Below, piece by piece: positions 20,326-28,772 of a DNA stretch of 64,000 nucleotides. Position numbers and translations under genes: made by a program. The number at the start of each line of letters is the position of its first letter. Position 1 is the first letter of the stretch. Under the pieces are notes generated by a model, which saw only the letters and a program-made list of their open reading frames with translations, was not told where the DNA came from and made no database searches. Origin of the DNA: a virus; the IMG/VR virus record IMGVR_UViG_3300048818_000054, positions 1-64,000 of that record; one strand, written 5' to 3'.

Positions 20326-20353
20326 ACGATAGACGATTTTGTTCGGAAGTCAA
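20326..20353 (-). promoter_or_regulatory. Promoter, TTGACT-16-TATCGT
   Basis: -35 at 20348-20353 overlaps the TGA of the RuvC-like gene; -10 at 20326-20331. Near-duplicate of 14128-14155. Confidence 0.7.
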
Positions 20354-20871
20354 TTCGATCTTTTTACCATTGAGCCAGCGATGGCCCTCATTTCCTTGGT
20401 CACTCCCATCAATTGGTTCGCGTGAGAGAGGCCCATTGCGGCGAGAGTATAAGCGTCCGCGATGTTGTTTGTCGCGCTTTCATAGCCCCAGCGCTTCAAA
20501 ACTGACATCATCACCACGTCTTTCTGCGAATTGCCTTTGCCGGTGACGAATTTCTTCAATTCCGAGGCTTTTGGTTCGAACCAATTCAGGCCGTCGAGAG
20601 AGAACATTAGGCGCAACATGCCGCCGATCTCCACAAGGGGGATGACAGAATTGGCATTCCGCATGTTCAAGCTGTAGCCTTCGAGCACGATAACGTTTGG
20701 GCCAAATTTAGCAATGCGGAGCATCACTTCGCTGAGTATCGAGCGCTGGCGTTGAAGGCCAATCAGCTTCTTGAAGGAAATCTCTTCCGCATGGATCAAG
20801 CTCGGCGTGGGCGTCTCTTCTGGTTGAAGCACGACTATGCCGGTCGCGGTGACTGACAAGTCAATGCCCAT
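20350..20871 (-). CDS. RuvC-like Holliday junction resolvase
   Basis: 173 residues from ATG 20871. MGIDLSVTATGIVVLQPEE holds the first catalytic Asp in the GIDxSxxxTG motif; VIVLEGYSL the Glu; NNIADAYTLAAMG the C-terminal Asp. This is the RNase H/RuvC fold with usual length 160-180. It would cut four-way junctions or branched replication intermediates in the cytoplasm. No clear Shine-Dalgarno; TTG 20895 is an alternative start that overlaps the upstream stop. Confidence 0.8.
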   Translation of the reverse strand: MGIDLSVTATGIVVLQPEETPTPSLIHAEEISFKKLIGLQRQRSILSEVMLRIAKFGPNVIVLEGYSLNMRNANSVIPLVEIGGMLRLMFSLDGLNWFEPKASELKKFVTGKGNSQKDVVMMSVLKRWGYESATNNIADAYTLAAMGLSHANQLMGVTKEMRAIAGSMVKRSN

Positions 20872-20887
20872 GGAAACGAAATGAGGG

Positions 20888-21133
20888 TCAAACAAGGCCG
20901 CTGATCTCTCGCGACATTCGATAGATCGAATTGATAGTGTCCGCCCAGCAATCGAGCAGCATGTGCAATTCCTCACGCACGGCCTCGGCTGGCACGTACT
21001 GGCCCATCATGCAAAGCGAGCCGTAAATCGACATGCGCGCCTCAATGATCTGCTTCTGGCCGGCAACCGAAGTCGCGGCGGCTTTAACGGCAAGCTGCTT
21101 CTCTTCGGCGGTCAAAGGAACGAGGTTGCTCAT
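20888..21133 (-). CDS. Hypothetical helical protein, 81 aa
   Basis: ATG 21133 overlaps the upstream stop (ATGA). MSNLVPLTAEEKQLAVKAAA, then EAVREELHMLLDCWADTINS. Entirely helical. Between the nuclease and the resolvase, so perhaps an accessory recombination factor. Function unknown. Confidence 0.7.
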   Translation of the reverse strand: MSNLVPLTAEEKQLAVKAAATSVAGQKQIIEARMSIYGSLCMMGQYVPAEAVREELHMLLDCWADTINSIYRMSREISGLV

Positions 21134-22038
21134 AGCGTGTCCTTCCAGTCATAAACCGGGGGATAGTCACCGCTGAAACAAACATCCTTTAGCGAGCAAA
21201 CGCAAGCCCTTTTTGTGAGAGCGGTAGGGCAAATGCCCCGAGGCATTCCAACTTCGCCAGCGCGGAAGTCTTTGACCACTTTGGCGCGCGCGGACGGCGC
21301 TTCGGTATCGTTGTCATTGCGCTTGATGATGAACTCTTTGAACGGGCTGAACCTTTCCTTGATGCCCATCGGGGCGAGGTCTGGCGCGAGACAGCCGTAA
21401 CCGCCTTTAGATATATATAGGACCAACGCAAGATCGGTGTCCACGCCTTCGACTTCGCTCTCTTCGATGATCCTAAGATAGAGGTTCGTTCGCAAGCGGT
21501 GCTCAGCGAGCGGGGCCACAAGCGCCTTATAAGGCTCCGGGGCGATGGTCTTGATCTCGACAGGACGGAGCTTGCCGCTGCCCAACTCGACCAGCATATC
21601 AACGCCGCATGACGCTCCGGTCACTTTCGATATGAAGCGCATTTCGATCGGCTTGAACGATTTACAATGGCAATCTGGCGTCTCGCAAACGAGCGGGCGC
21701 TTGCCGACGTAGGTTATATTCCCGCAACTGACGCATTCCCAATCGCATACGGCTTTTCCCATGTCGGCAAATTGATGAACGATCCAATCCTGCATCCAGC
21801 GGCCGATCGCAAACGTCACGTTCATGGACGTGTCCAAGAACTCGGGCCACTCTTTCGCTTGGGTAGTGTCGAGCAGCGCGTAATAGCGCGGGCAAAAGCC
21901 TTCGGGCTTCGTGAGCGATGACGCGTGAACAGGATCATTCGAGCGCGCGGGCTGTTGAATGTTCAGGTGATTGTGGAGCCAATAGCGCAAGCTGGCAGTA
22001 GGAACGGCTTTATCCGTCCGAACAAAAGTCATTGCCAT
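21130..22038 (-). CDS. PD-(D/E)XK nuclease with probable Fe-S cluster (Cas4/RecB-like)
   Basis: 302 residues. SCGVDMLVELGSGKLRPVEI then KTI gives the catalytic D...E-x-K motif. CPRYYALLDTTQ near residue 49 and, at the C-terminus, CPTALTKRACVCSLKDVCF supply cysteines in the arrangement of Cas4/AddB-type 4Fe-4S nucleases. There are also CVSCGNITYV and CETPDCHCK cysteines in the middle, perhaps a zinc site. Likely a replication/recombination exonuclease. Start ATG 22038, alternative ATG 22032. Confidence 0.75.
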   Translation of the reverse strand: MAMTFVRTDKAVPTASLRYWLHNHLNIQQPARSNDPVHASSLTKPEGFCPRYYALLDTTQAKEWPEFLDTSMNVTFAIGRWMQDWIVHQFADMGKAVCDWECVSCGNITYVGKRPLVCETPDCHCKSFKPIEMRFISKVTGASCGVDMLVELGSGKLRPVEIKTIAPEPYKALVAPLAEHRLRTNLYLRIIEESEVEGVDTDLALVLYISKGGYGCLAPDLAPMGIKERFSPFKEFIIKRNDNDTEAPSARAKVVKDFRAGEVGMPRGICPTALTKRACVCSLKDVCFSGDYPPVYDWKDTL

Positions 22039-22187
22039 TATTTCTTGCTCGACTTTTTGCGATTGGCCTCGCGCACGGCGCGCTGGCGTTCCGCTTCAAT
22101 GCGCTCTGACACTGAGCCGTGGACGCGCGCGCCTTTGTAGCGCTGGCGCATTCTGTCACGGGCACGACGGCAATCAGCGACGCTCAT
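22038..22187 (-). CDS. Small very basic protein, 49 aa
   Basis: ATG 22187 overlaps the end of the upstream nuclease; TAA 22038 overlaps the next ATG (TAATG). MSVADCRRARDRMRQRYKGA, then ERIEAERQRAVREANRKKSS. About one third Arg/Lys; probably binds nucleic acid. Function unknown. Confidence 0.6.
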   Translation of the reverse strand: MSVADCRRARDRMRQRYKGARVHGSVSERIEAERQRAVREANRKKSSKK

Positions 22188-22500
22188 TCATCAACTCCAA
22201 GAAATCGGCCAATGGCACGCAAACCCAATCTCCACCGGGCCACGATGCGCCAGACATTTTCGTGAACGATATGCCGAGAGCAGGCTTCTTGCCGGCGCGC
22301 AACGCTTCGCCTTCGATCTTTGCCAGCCAAGCGAAGTGAACCGTCAGGCTGTCCGTGATGGTGGACTTAGCTTCCATCAAAACGTCGCCAAGGTCAATAT
22401 CGCCTTTCGCGCCAGTCATCGCGCCGGACACGGGGCGCAGTCTCCCGCCCATCTTCTTGCCAAGGCGTTTTTCTGATGCTCGGCCGGCGTCGCCAATCAT
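22174..22500 (-). CDS. Small PD-(D/E)XK-like nuclease, 108 aa
   Basis: ATG 22500 overlaps the stop of the RecA-like gene (ATGA). GDIDLGDVLMEAKSTITDSL gives D...E-A-K, the PD-(D/E)XK core, followed by a helix and the strand KKPALGISFTK. The size fits Holliday-junction-resolvase-like or VRR-type nucleases. Position after the recombinase supports a recombination role. Could be inactive. Confidence 0.6.
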   Translation of the reverse strand: MIGDAGRASEKRLGKKMGGRLRPVSGAMTGAKGDIDLGDVLMEAKSTITDSLTVHFAWLAKIEGEALRAGKKPALGISFTKMSGASWPGGDWVCVPLADFLELMNERR

Positions 22501-23585
22501 TCGTCAGCCTCTTCGTCTGGCGCTTGAAGGTTGCCGGTCAAAAGCAGTTCGTTGATGATGTTCTTGCGGAGATTGGCACCGTACGCCTTATTGGTCCGAA
22601 TGTAGGCTTCGCACGCGTCTAGCGTCGGATACTCGGTGCCGCACATAACCCAGCCCTTTTTCTCGTGCCTCTTCAATTGACCAAGGTGCTTCATGTAAGC
22701 GGCAACAGTGTTCCAATCGTCGCAATCGCCAACATTCCAGCCGTTGTGAGCGACGGTCACCATCTTGTACATGCCTTCAATGCCGATGATCGGGCACTTG
22801 TTCTTGGGCAAGGTGAACGTGACCTCTTTTCCCACGGGCAGCACCTTCGAAACCTTCGGGTCTAGGATATTCTTGCCGTATACGCGTAGCCGTATCGAAG
22901 ATTGAAACAACGGGGCGAAACCGCCCGGCGTCGTCTCAGGCGAGCCATACATGACGCCGATCTTGTGGCGAATTTGGTTGATGTAAAGCAGCGTCGGGAA
23001 GCGGCCTTCTTTCTCACATTCGTTCAGCGCAGAGCCGGTCTTACGGACAAGCGAGCCCACAACGTTTGCGGTGCGGCCGGGATTAGCGGATGAAGCGGAC
23101 TTCTCAGCCTCTTGCGTCGATATCATGGCGGCTAGACTGTCGATCGCCACGACGCCGCAATCCTCTGCAAGCAGGAATTTCTCGGCCATGTCCACAACTT
23201 CTTCGGCGTAGTGCGGCTGGACAACGATCACTTTGTCAGTATCGACGCCCATCTTTCGCGCCCACGGTTCGTCAAACCCTTCAATCGAAATGAAGACGTT
23301 CGTTTTGTCCGGCCAAAGCAACTGGTGCATCTTGATTGCGGACAGGATGACATTCGTTTTGTTCGAACTCTCAGGGCCGAACACGGTTGACGCCTTGCCG
23401 CGCGGGAAGCCGCCGCCCATGGCAAGGTCAAGAGGGAACAGGCCGGTAGGGCAGCGGTCGCCAACAGCGGTGTAACCGCCATAGTGACCAACACTATCGC
23501 CAAGCTCTTTCTTGAACTTGCCTAGGACGGATTTGGCGGACGTAGCGCCAGCGCCCGCCGGCGCTTTTTTGATCGTTAAAGCCAT
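22497..23585 (-). CDS. RecA/UvsX-like recombinase
   Basis: 362 residues from ATG 23585, which overlaps the upstream stop (TAATG). Walker A is FGPESSNKT (RecA has GPESSGKT, so the usual Gly is Asn here). Walker B is VVAIDSLAAM. GRFPTLLYINQIRHKIGVMY matches the RecA L2-region start (NQxRxKIGVMxG). It would form filaments on single-stranded DNA and catalyse strand exchange. The first nine residues MALTIKKAP form a tag shared with three other replication proteins in this window. Confidence 0.9.
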   Translation of the reverse strand: MALTIKKAPAGAGATSAKSVLGKFKKELGDSVGHYGGYTAVGDRCPTGLFPLDLAMGGGFPRGKASTVFGPESSNKTNVILSAIKMHQLLWPDKTNVFISIEGFDEPWARKMGVDTDKVIVVQPHYAEEVVDMAEKFLLAEDCGVVAIDSLAAMISTQEAEKSASSANPGRTANVVGSLVRKTGSALNECEKEGRFPTLLYINQIRHKIGVMYGSPETTPGGFAPLFQSSIRLRVYGKNILDPKVSKVLPVGKEVTFTLPKNKCPIIGIEGMYKMVTVAHNGWNVGDCDDWNTVAAYMKHLGQLKRHEKKGWVMCGTEYPTLDACEAYIRTNKAYGANLRKNIINELLLTGNLQAPDEEADE

Positions 23586-23917
23586 TACGCGGGATGATCC
23601 GTTTGGAGTTGCAGGACGATCGGGTTTAGGCGCTCTTCCACCCACTTATCGGCGTACTGGTAGGTTTCGTCAATCTCGGCCGGCAAGCAGGGAAGTTTGA
23701 TAGAAATCTCCTGCCGACACGATTTGAAATTGCCGAGGTTATGGGTGTAGGACGAAACGACCCCTACCTCCGCGTAGGGAGTGGGCGACGCGATAGGCGC
23801 CGCGCTAGTGTGGTCTTGCACTTCCAACGTCTTCGTCACTTCGCTATCTACCACGCCCTTTGTCGATTGCGTGGTCGTCTGTTGCACGACGGGTTTCTTC
23901 TTCATTATCAGGGCCAT
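23585..23917 (-). CDS. Hypothetical protein with replication N-terminal tag, 110 aa
   Basis: ATG 23917 overlaps the helicase stop (TAATG), and its stop overlaps the recombinase start. MALIMKKKPVVQQTTTQSTK carries the MALxxKKxP tag. The centre is threonine/serine-rich; the C-terminal half (SCRQEISIKLPCLPAEIDET, YQYADKWVEERLNPIVLQLQ) looks folded. By position it may be a recombination mediator or recombinase partner. Family unknown. Confidence 0.65.
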   Translation of the reverse strand: MALIMKKKPVVQQTTTQSTKGVVDSEVTKTLEVQDHTSAAPIASPTPYAEVGVVSSYTHNLGNFKSCRQEISIKLPCLPAEIDETYQYADKWVEERLNPIVLQLQTDHPA

Positions 23918-25302
23918 TAGATTATGTCCTTCACTTCGCATCCAATTGACTTATACCACTTAAGCCGGGAGGCTGCGTAACCGGCGAAAACTAGAGAGTC
24001 ATTGTCCACCAAATCCACGACGACGGGATCGTGTTTGCCTTCGAATGAGCGGCGGATGCGCCCAACTGGCTGGGTGACGTTTGAGCGCGGCATGGCGAGG
24101 ATTGCGGTATCAAGCCACGGAATGTCGGTCCCCTCGCCAAGCATGATATATGTCGAGAACAGCACGTCTTTCTTGGCTTCCCGATCGCGATGCTCGATCT
24201 CTGATTTGCCAACTGCGCCAACGTAAAGCCCCATCTGTTTCATGCTGATTTTCAAAGCGGTGTTGCATATGCGGATGATCGCTTTCAAGTGCTCATGCTG
24301 CGTCGAGAACACCGCGATCTTGCGGCCTTTTAGCAAAGCCTCTTCAACCATCGAAGCGATCAAGCGGTTGCGCTCCGGGTCGGCGGCGATGATGCGCTCG
24401 ATATGCGCGGTCTTGCCGGCGTCGTGGGGCAGACGGATAAGCTCTTCGGTCACGGCAAGCGTCACCGGGTCTTTCAGCTTCTTATAGACTCGCGGGCAGG
24501 CCCATGACGACGCAAAGCGCAGCACGCGGGGGACCATAAGCTCTTCTGTCGATTGGGCGCGTACGGGGCCGATATGGGCTTGGATCACGATATCCTTGCC
24601 GTCCTTGCGCTTGGGCGTAGCAGACAGACCTATGCGATATTTCGCGGGCAGCATGAAAGCGGCGTTCGAAAACTTGTCGGCGGCCAAGCGGTGAACTTCA
24701 TCGAACACGATGGTTCCGAATTGCCGTAGCAGCGTCAACACTTCGGCCGGATATTTGTCGGCCTTGCTCAAACTCTGAATGTTGGCGATGACGATATCGG
24801 TATCGATGATCTGGCAATAATTGCCCTTGATGGCACCTATGCGGTGTTTAGGTACGCCCAAGAGCACATGAGCGCTCTCAGCCCATTGCGCGGCAACGTC
24901 GTCTTTGGTCACAACGATGATCGCTTTGCGTCCGATCAAGTGTATGGCGTAAAGGCCGAGCGGCGTCTTGCCCCAGCCCGTGTGAGCGCACACAACGCCG
25001 GACTGCCCGTTCAGCAAGAAATCTCGGACTTCATCGAACAGTTCGACTTGATGCGAGCGCGGCTCCGGACATTTCTCAAATTCTACTTCGTCGCCAAGCG
25101 CGCGGTCGTCAACGCCAAGTGGGCAGACGGCGCGCGGCAACTGGATCAAGCCAAGGTCCGCACGGTAAAGCGGGATTGGCGTCGGGTCAAAATTCGACGT
25201 GAAAGTGAAGCGCTCGCGCAAAGCTTCGCTGTCGTGATAGATAGCCGAGGCCCCCGTTGATAGGGGAACCTCGACCATCGTAAGGTCGGAAAGCTTGGTC
25301 AC
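23917..25302 (-). CDS. SF2 helicase (UvsW/DEAD-like)
   Basis: 461 residues, GTG 25302 with AAGGA upstream. Motif I AHTGWGKT, motif II DEVH, motif III GLSATPKRKDGKD, motif VI QPVGRIRRSFEGK, in the right order. Expected to be an ATP-dependent helicase that remodels branched DNA, like T4 UvsW. Palindrome copy 5 lies just before the ribosome binding site. Confidence 0.9.
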   Translation of the reverse strand: MTKLSDLTMVEVPLSTGASAIYHDSEALRERFTFTSNFDPTPIPLYRADLGLIQLPRAVCPLGVDDRALGDEVEFEKCPEPRSHQVELFDEVRDFLLNGQSGVVCAHTGWGKTPLGLYAIHLIGRKAIIVVTKDDVAAQWAESAHVLLGVPKHRIGAIKGNYCQIIDTDIVIANIQSLSKADKYPAEVLTLLRQFGTIVFDEVHRLAADKFSNAAFMLPAKYRIGLSATPKRKDGKDIVIQAHIGPVRAQSTEELMVPRVLRFASSWACPRVYKKLKDPVTLAVTEELIRLPHDAGKTAHIERIIAADPERNRLIASMVEEALLKGRKIAVFSTQHEHLKAIIRICNTALKISMKQMGLYVGAVGKSEIEHRDREAKKDVLFSTYIMLGEGTDIPWLDTAILAMPRSNVTQPVGRIRRSFEGKHDPVVVDLVDNDSLVFAGYAASRLKWYKSIGCEVKDII

Positions 25303-25317
25303 TGACTAAGTTCCTTG

Positions 25318-25331
25318 TGCAACTAGTTGCA
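25318..25331 (-). promoter_or_regulatory. Palindrome TGCAACTAGTTGCA, copy 5
   Basis: 16-bp palindrome 25317-25332 in the short gap between the SSB stop and the helicase GTG. Followed by CAAGG. No -10 at the usual distance. Confidence 0.8.
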
Positions 25332-25336
25332 CTAAA

Positions 25337-26122
25337 TCAAAGGTTGCTCTTCATTCCAGCGGTCGCTTTTTCGTGACCGATGCCTTTGACTGCCTTGCCG
25401 ATGCCGAGCGTAATCAACTCGGCGGCCGGGCGGAACTTGATCTCTTCCTCGTAATTTGCTGGCGTAACGTCCTCGTCTTTGAGGCTGTATTTCGCGCAGA
25501 AATCGTCCCAATCGGTCCACTTGTATGTGGGCACGAACAGGCTGCCGACGCGCGGCGACTTCTTGCCGATACGCGACACGTCGAACGTCTGGCCGGCGAG
25601 ACCGACAACTGGCTTCGAGAGCTTCGTCAACGCGGCGATGGTATCGCGCTTTCCGACGAACAGAGCCTTGCGATTGGTCAAGAGCTTGCCTTCATTCGGG
25701 CCGCTCTGAATTTCGTAAGGGGTGTGGTTGATGATCGTGGCGACCGCGACGAAAGCCGGTTCGTCGCCGCCTTCGCACATGGGGCAAGGCTGCGTCGTGT
25801 CCAGTTCGGCGGTGCAGACGAAATTGTCGGGCTTGCCGTTAATCATGATCGTGTGCTCATGAAAACGTGGAAGGTCAAGAACTCCTTCATCGTCGAGAGC
25901 GCCATCAAGGAACGTGATCGAAGCCTCTTGGCCTTCCTTCAAATAGAAGCGGCGAAGGGAATTCATTTCCTCTTGACGAAGGGCGGCCTTAGCTTCGTTC
26001 TGCGCGATGGCAGTCTTAGCGGCGGCTCCTGTCTTCATCCATGAGAGGGTGCCGGCTTGCTTCGGTGCGGCGGCTTGGACTTCGGAAACAGCGGCGGGGT
26101 TTTTCTTGAACGTAAGTGCCAT
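25337..26122 (-). CDS. Single-stranded DNA-binding protein, gp32-like
   Basis: 261 residues from ATG 26122. N-terminus MALTFKKNPAAVSEVQAAAP, then LRRFYLKEGQEASITFLDGA, which is the start of a gp32-like OB core; FVCTAELDTTQPCPMCEGGD provides zinc ligands. The core ends with WTDWDDFCAKYSLKDED. It would coat single-stranded DNA during replication. It lies between primase and SF2 helicase and has its own promoter at 26172. Confidence 0.75.
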   Translation of the reverse strand: MALTFKKNPAAVSEVQAAAPKQAGTLSWMKTGAAAKTAIAQNEAKAALRQEEMNSLRRFYLKEGQEASITFLDGALDDEGVLDLPRFHEHTIMINGKPDNFVCTAELDTTQPCPMCEGGDEPAFVAVATIINHTPYEIQSGPNEGKLLTNRKALFVGKRDTIAALTKLSKPVVGLAGQTFDVSRIGKKSPRVGSLFVPTYKWTDWDDFCAKYSLKDEDVTPANYEEEIKFRPAAELITLGIGKAVKGIGHEKATAGMKSNL

Positions 26123-26171
26123 GATGAATGTACCTTCACAAAAGGCGGGTCTGACTCTCTGGTCGGCCGCC

Positions 26172-26199
26172 AAAATAGGCCATGCTAGGTAATTGTCAA
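26172..26199 (-). promoter_or_regulatory. Promoter for the SSB gene, TTGACA-16-TATTTT
   Basis: -35 at 26194-26199 lies inside the last codons of the primase gene; -10 at 26172-26177. Leader about 45 nt. Confidence 0.65.
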
Positions 26200-27165
26200 G
26201 CTATACTTTCCGAGCAAAGCCACTAATTCTTGTTCGGTCATTTCTCCGGGGTCTTTGCGGTGAAGCGGGGGTTTCAAGTGCGTGATGACGTGATCTTGGC
26301 CGATCAATTGGCCGATCTTCTTACGCCCCGCATCGCCACCCTTTCCGCGATCAAACAGCGTGAACCATTCGAGCGCGTCACCCATGCGTTTCAACTTTTC
26401 CTTGCTGGGCGTCGCGAATAGTGGACTGACGACATTATCATAAACTCGCGCACAAGAGAGCACGTCAAACGGACCTTCCACAACCAAGATAGGGCGGTCA
26501 CGATCTACCCAACTTTCTCCGAACCAAACGATCGGATTGTTCTTCTCAGCATGGGTGTACATGCGATAGCGGGGCTCCGTGGACGCGTCTACAGCGCGAC
26601 CATGTAGGCCGACAAGCTGGCCTTCAAAGTCCCGTATGGGGAAGCATACGCGGCGCTGCGCGGTATCGGCTTTTATATCGAGCACGTCCGCTAGTTCGGG
26701 TGGCACGTTGCGCTCTTTTAGGTAGTCAACCGCGAACGGGACGTGCCGCCAGCCGGGGAAGCTGTAGAGCCACCATGTCGGAAAAACGTGTACACCCTTC
26801 GGACTGTGGAACAGCGTGTCTTCCTCAGTCGGATGATCGAAGCCTACGGACACGGCGGCCTCGGCGTCGAGTATCAATTGAAGCGCTTGGCCCCAATGCA
26901 CGTTGACATGTGCAGCCTTCTTGCTGCGGTAGCGCATGTCCAAAACAAGGTCGGTCATTGAGCCGTGCCAGTCGCACGCGAAGCAATCTGTGTGGGCGTC
27001 GCCGGGCTCTATCACGGCGGCGAAGGCCGGCTTCTTGTCGGTACCTTGATCGTGCGTCCACGGCGCGAGCGGACAGGATGACACGATGCGACCGGGGCGC
27101 GTCTGCGTCTGAGGAACCTTCGCGCCAATGAACGCGAGGAAAACGCGCGTCTGCTCTTTGTTCAT
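26185..27165 (-). CDS. DNA primase (zinc motif plus TOPRIM)
   Basis: 326 residues; ATG overlaps the upstream stop (ATGA). Zinc motif: SCPLAPWTHDQG and TDCFACDWHGSM (C..H...C..C, CHC2-like). TOPRIM: ILVVEGPFDVLSC and WFTLFDRGKGGDAGR, giving the Glu and D-x-G positions (DxD is changed to DRG). No helicase domain; the DnaB-like helicase is a separate gene nearby. Synthesises RNA primers for lagging-strand replication. Confidence 0.85.
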   Translation of the reverse strand: MNKEQTRVFLAFIGAKVPQTQTRPGRIVSSCPLAPWTHDQGTDKKPAFAAVIEPGDAHTDCFACDWHGSMTDLVLDMRYRSKKAAHVNVHWGQALQLILDAEAAVSVGFDHPTEEDTLFHSPKGVHVFPTWWLYSFPGWRHVPFAVDYLKERNVPPELADVLDIKADTAQRRVCFPIRDFEGQLVGLHGRAVDASTEPRYRMYTHAEKNNPIVWFGESWVDRDRPILVVEGPFDVLSCARVYDNVVSPLFATPSKEKLKRMGDALEWFTLFDRGKGGDAGRKKIGQLIGQDHVITHLKPPLHRKDPGEMTEQELVALLGKYSLTIT

Positions 27166-27626
27166 GCGGTGTCGGCAACAGCGCGACGTACGATTTTCAT
27201 TGTGCGACCGGTGCGCGCCGTCGAGAGCACAAGCTCTTTTTGTGGCGGCGTCAGATAGTCGTCAAGGTTCTTGAGCGTGATCGTCGCCAGCTTCATGAAC
27301 AGTTCGTTGCCCAGCATCTTCTTGGCTTCGGGCAGATTGGAAATAGAGCGCGACGTGGCTCGCTTGCCTGCCGTGAGGATGAAATACTCGCCAACCTCTT
27401 CGATCAAATCGTCATCGCCCCCAAGCGCATTGATCTTCGCCTGCAAATCGGTCTTGGCGTCTTTCAGCGGCTTCAACGTTTCGGTCAAGTCGGCAATCGC
27501 GGCCAACACCTGTACGGCGTTCATTTGAAGCGTGCCGACCAAATCGATGGCTTCGGCAAGTTCGGATAACGTATCGACCGCAATCGCTTCGACGGGGAGC
27601 GGCTTCTTTTTCAGGACCAGTTTCAT
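27162..27626 (-). CDS. Hypothetical protein with replication N-terminal tag, 154 aa
   Basis: ATG 27626 with AAGAGG in the loop of a leader hairpin. MKLVLKKKPLPVEAIAVDTL has the tag-like LxxKKxP start. A long helical region (TLQMNAVQVLAAIADLTETL, KPLKDAKTDLQAKINALGGD) suggests a coiled coil, then NLPEAKKMLGNELFMKLATI. First gene of the primase-SSB-helicase group, coupled to primase. Function unknown. Confidence 0.7.
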   Translation of the reverse strand: MKLVLKKKPLPVEAIAVDTLSELAEAIDLVGTLQMNAVQVLAAIADLTETLKPLKDAKTDLQAKINALGGDDDLIEEVGEYFILTAGKRATSRSISNLPEAKKMLGNELFMKLATITLKNLDDYLTPPQKELVLSTARTGRTMKIVRRAVADTA

Positions 27627-27630
27627 GATG

Positions 27631-27645
27631 GCAACCTCTTGTTGC
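27631..27645 (-). promoter_or_regulatory. Leader hairpin GCAAC-AAGAG-GTTGC
   Basis: 5-bp stem, Shine-Dalgarno in the loop, five bases before ATG 27626. Confidence 0.6.
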
Positions 27646-27649
27646 GGGC

Positions 27650-27724
27650 GGTCCCTCTGGCCTCCTATTCCACATGACCGTTTTACCGGGGTAGTGGATA
27701 ATCACGCGCGGGAGCCGAGGGACC
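27650..27724 (-). ncRNA. Structured 5' leader upstream of the primase operon
   Basis: Outer 8-bp stem GGTCCCTC/GAGGGACC (27717-27724 with 27650-27657), inside it CCAC/GTGG and CCG/CGG pairings. The predicted transcription start (about 27725) is right at the outer stem. It could be an mRNA-stabilising or ligand-sensing leader; no known riboswitch class recognised. Confidence 0.4.
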
Positions 27725-27731
27725 AAGGCGG

Positions 27732-27759
27732 ACGATAGGCGAAAGCCCGCCTCTGTCAA
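27732..27759 (-). promoter_or_regulatory. Promoter for the primase operon, TTGACA-16-TATCGT
   Basis: -35 at 27754-27759 directly follows the stop of the methyltransferase gene; -10 at 27732-27737. Confidence 0.7.
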
Positions 27760-28359
27760 TCAAATCTTCTTGAAAATGGTTACCACCCGGAAACGGTGAT
27801 TGGTCGAACGGACAACGCCGATGACAGCCTCGATCTTCCATTGATCCTTGCGATACATGGGGAGCACTTGGTCAAGCCAGACTAGGTGCGTCCCCACGAC
27901 GGCGCGGGCGGCGAGCGCCTTGAGGACTAGGTTCCTCCGGACCATCGTAGTTCCGTAACGCATGGCGTCGTCTTGGCTGTAAGGCGGGTCAGCAAGGATG
28001 ATATCGTAATTCCAAACCGGAACATTTTGCAGCGTCTGGGCGTCATCCACGAATGTTGGATTGTTTTCTGGATTGAAGTCAACCGTGTCGCCGGGATAGG
28101 TTTCTGTATCGACCTTCCCACTGAAAAGGTGAAGCGTCCGTTGCTTTTCAGGGAATAGGGCGCGAATTCGTCTGAGGTATCCCGCAGGGTAGCCTCCATA
28201 GTACTTGGATTTGACACGATAATCATTCCCCAAAAGCCACGTTCCTACAACGCGGCCGTCGCCGGCAATGAACAGCGCTTGCGGGAAACCGGTCTTCTCC
28301 GCGTAGTTTGCGAGGCGCTGCGGCCACGTCCAGCCGTGGATCATGGTCTGGGTTTTCAT
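27760..28359 (-). CDS. DNA N6-adenine/N4-cytosine methyltransferase-like protein
   Basis: 199 residues from ATG 28359, overlapping the upstream stop (ATGA). IILADPPYSQDDAMRYGTTM contains the catalytic DPPY motif; LHLFSGKVDTETYPG is the likely SAM-binding motif. The target-recognition region is short. It may protect phage DNA from host restriction or modify it in regulation. The specificity cannot be read from sequence. Confidence 0.75.
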   Translation of the reverse strand: MKTQTMIHGWTWPQRLANYAEKTGFPQALFIAGDGRVVGTWLLGNDYRVKSKYYGGYPAGYLRRIRALFPEKQRTLHLFSGKVDTETYPGDTVDFNPENNPTFVDDAQTLQNVPVWNYDIILADPPYSQDDAMRYGTTMVRRNLVLKALAARAVVGTHLVWLDQVLPMYRKDQWKIEAVIGVVRSTNHRFRVVTIFKKI

Positions 28360-28772
28360 GCGCCGTCCGGCATGACGATACGGACCTTTTTGTTTTTCTT
28401 GATCGCGTAGCGGACGGTCGCCCACGTTCCCGATCGCAACTCTTCAGGGCCTTTCGGACAAGCGATCAAGAAATCGCATTCGTCCACCATCGCGTGATTG
28501 CGATCTAAATAGTCCAACGGCTGACGGTTCTCGTTGGCGCGCGGGCCGTTGCCGGCCGCCTTGGACCTGTTCAGCGGCGGATGCAGCACTTGATACAAGC
28601 CAATATTAGCCGCGATCTCGAAGGCTTGTGCGTCGGCCCCGATGCAATCTCCGGAATGGAACCTCTTCGGCATATACGAGCGTAATATGAGGCCGACCCG
28701 CGCGAACTGCCGAGGCGTCATGCCAATCTGCGTGCCGGTGAAGGCGATAGCGTTGTGACCTTCGTTTGTCAT
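28356..28772 (-). CDS. SLOG-family Rossmann protein
   Basis: 138 residues from ATG 28772, overlapping the helicase stop (ATGA). IAFTGTQIGMTPRQFARVGL, FHSGDCIGADAQAFEIAANI, NHAMVDECDFLIACPKGPEE, LRSGTWATVRYAIKKNKKVR match the SLOG pattern (hhGDCxGAD, LIAxP, RSGTWxTVRxAxK). SLOG proteins bind nucleotides or their derivatives; DprA and LOG are relatives. In a phage it may sense or process nucleotides. Confidence 0.75.
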   Translation of the reverse strand: MTNEGHNAIAFTGTQIGMTPRQFARVGLILRSYMPKRFHSGDCIGADAQAFEIAANIGLYQVLHPPLNRSKAAGNGPRANENRQPLDYLDRNHAMVDECDFLIACPKGPEELRSGTWATVRYAIKKNKKVRIVMPDGA

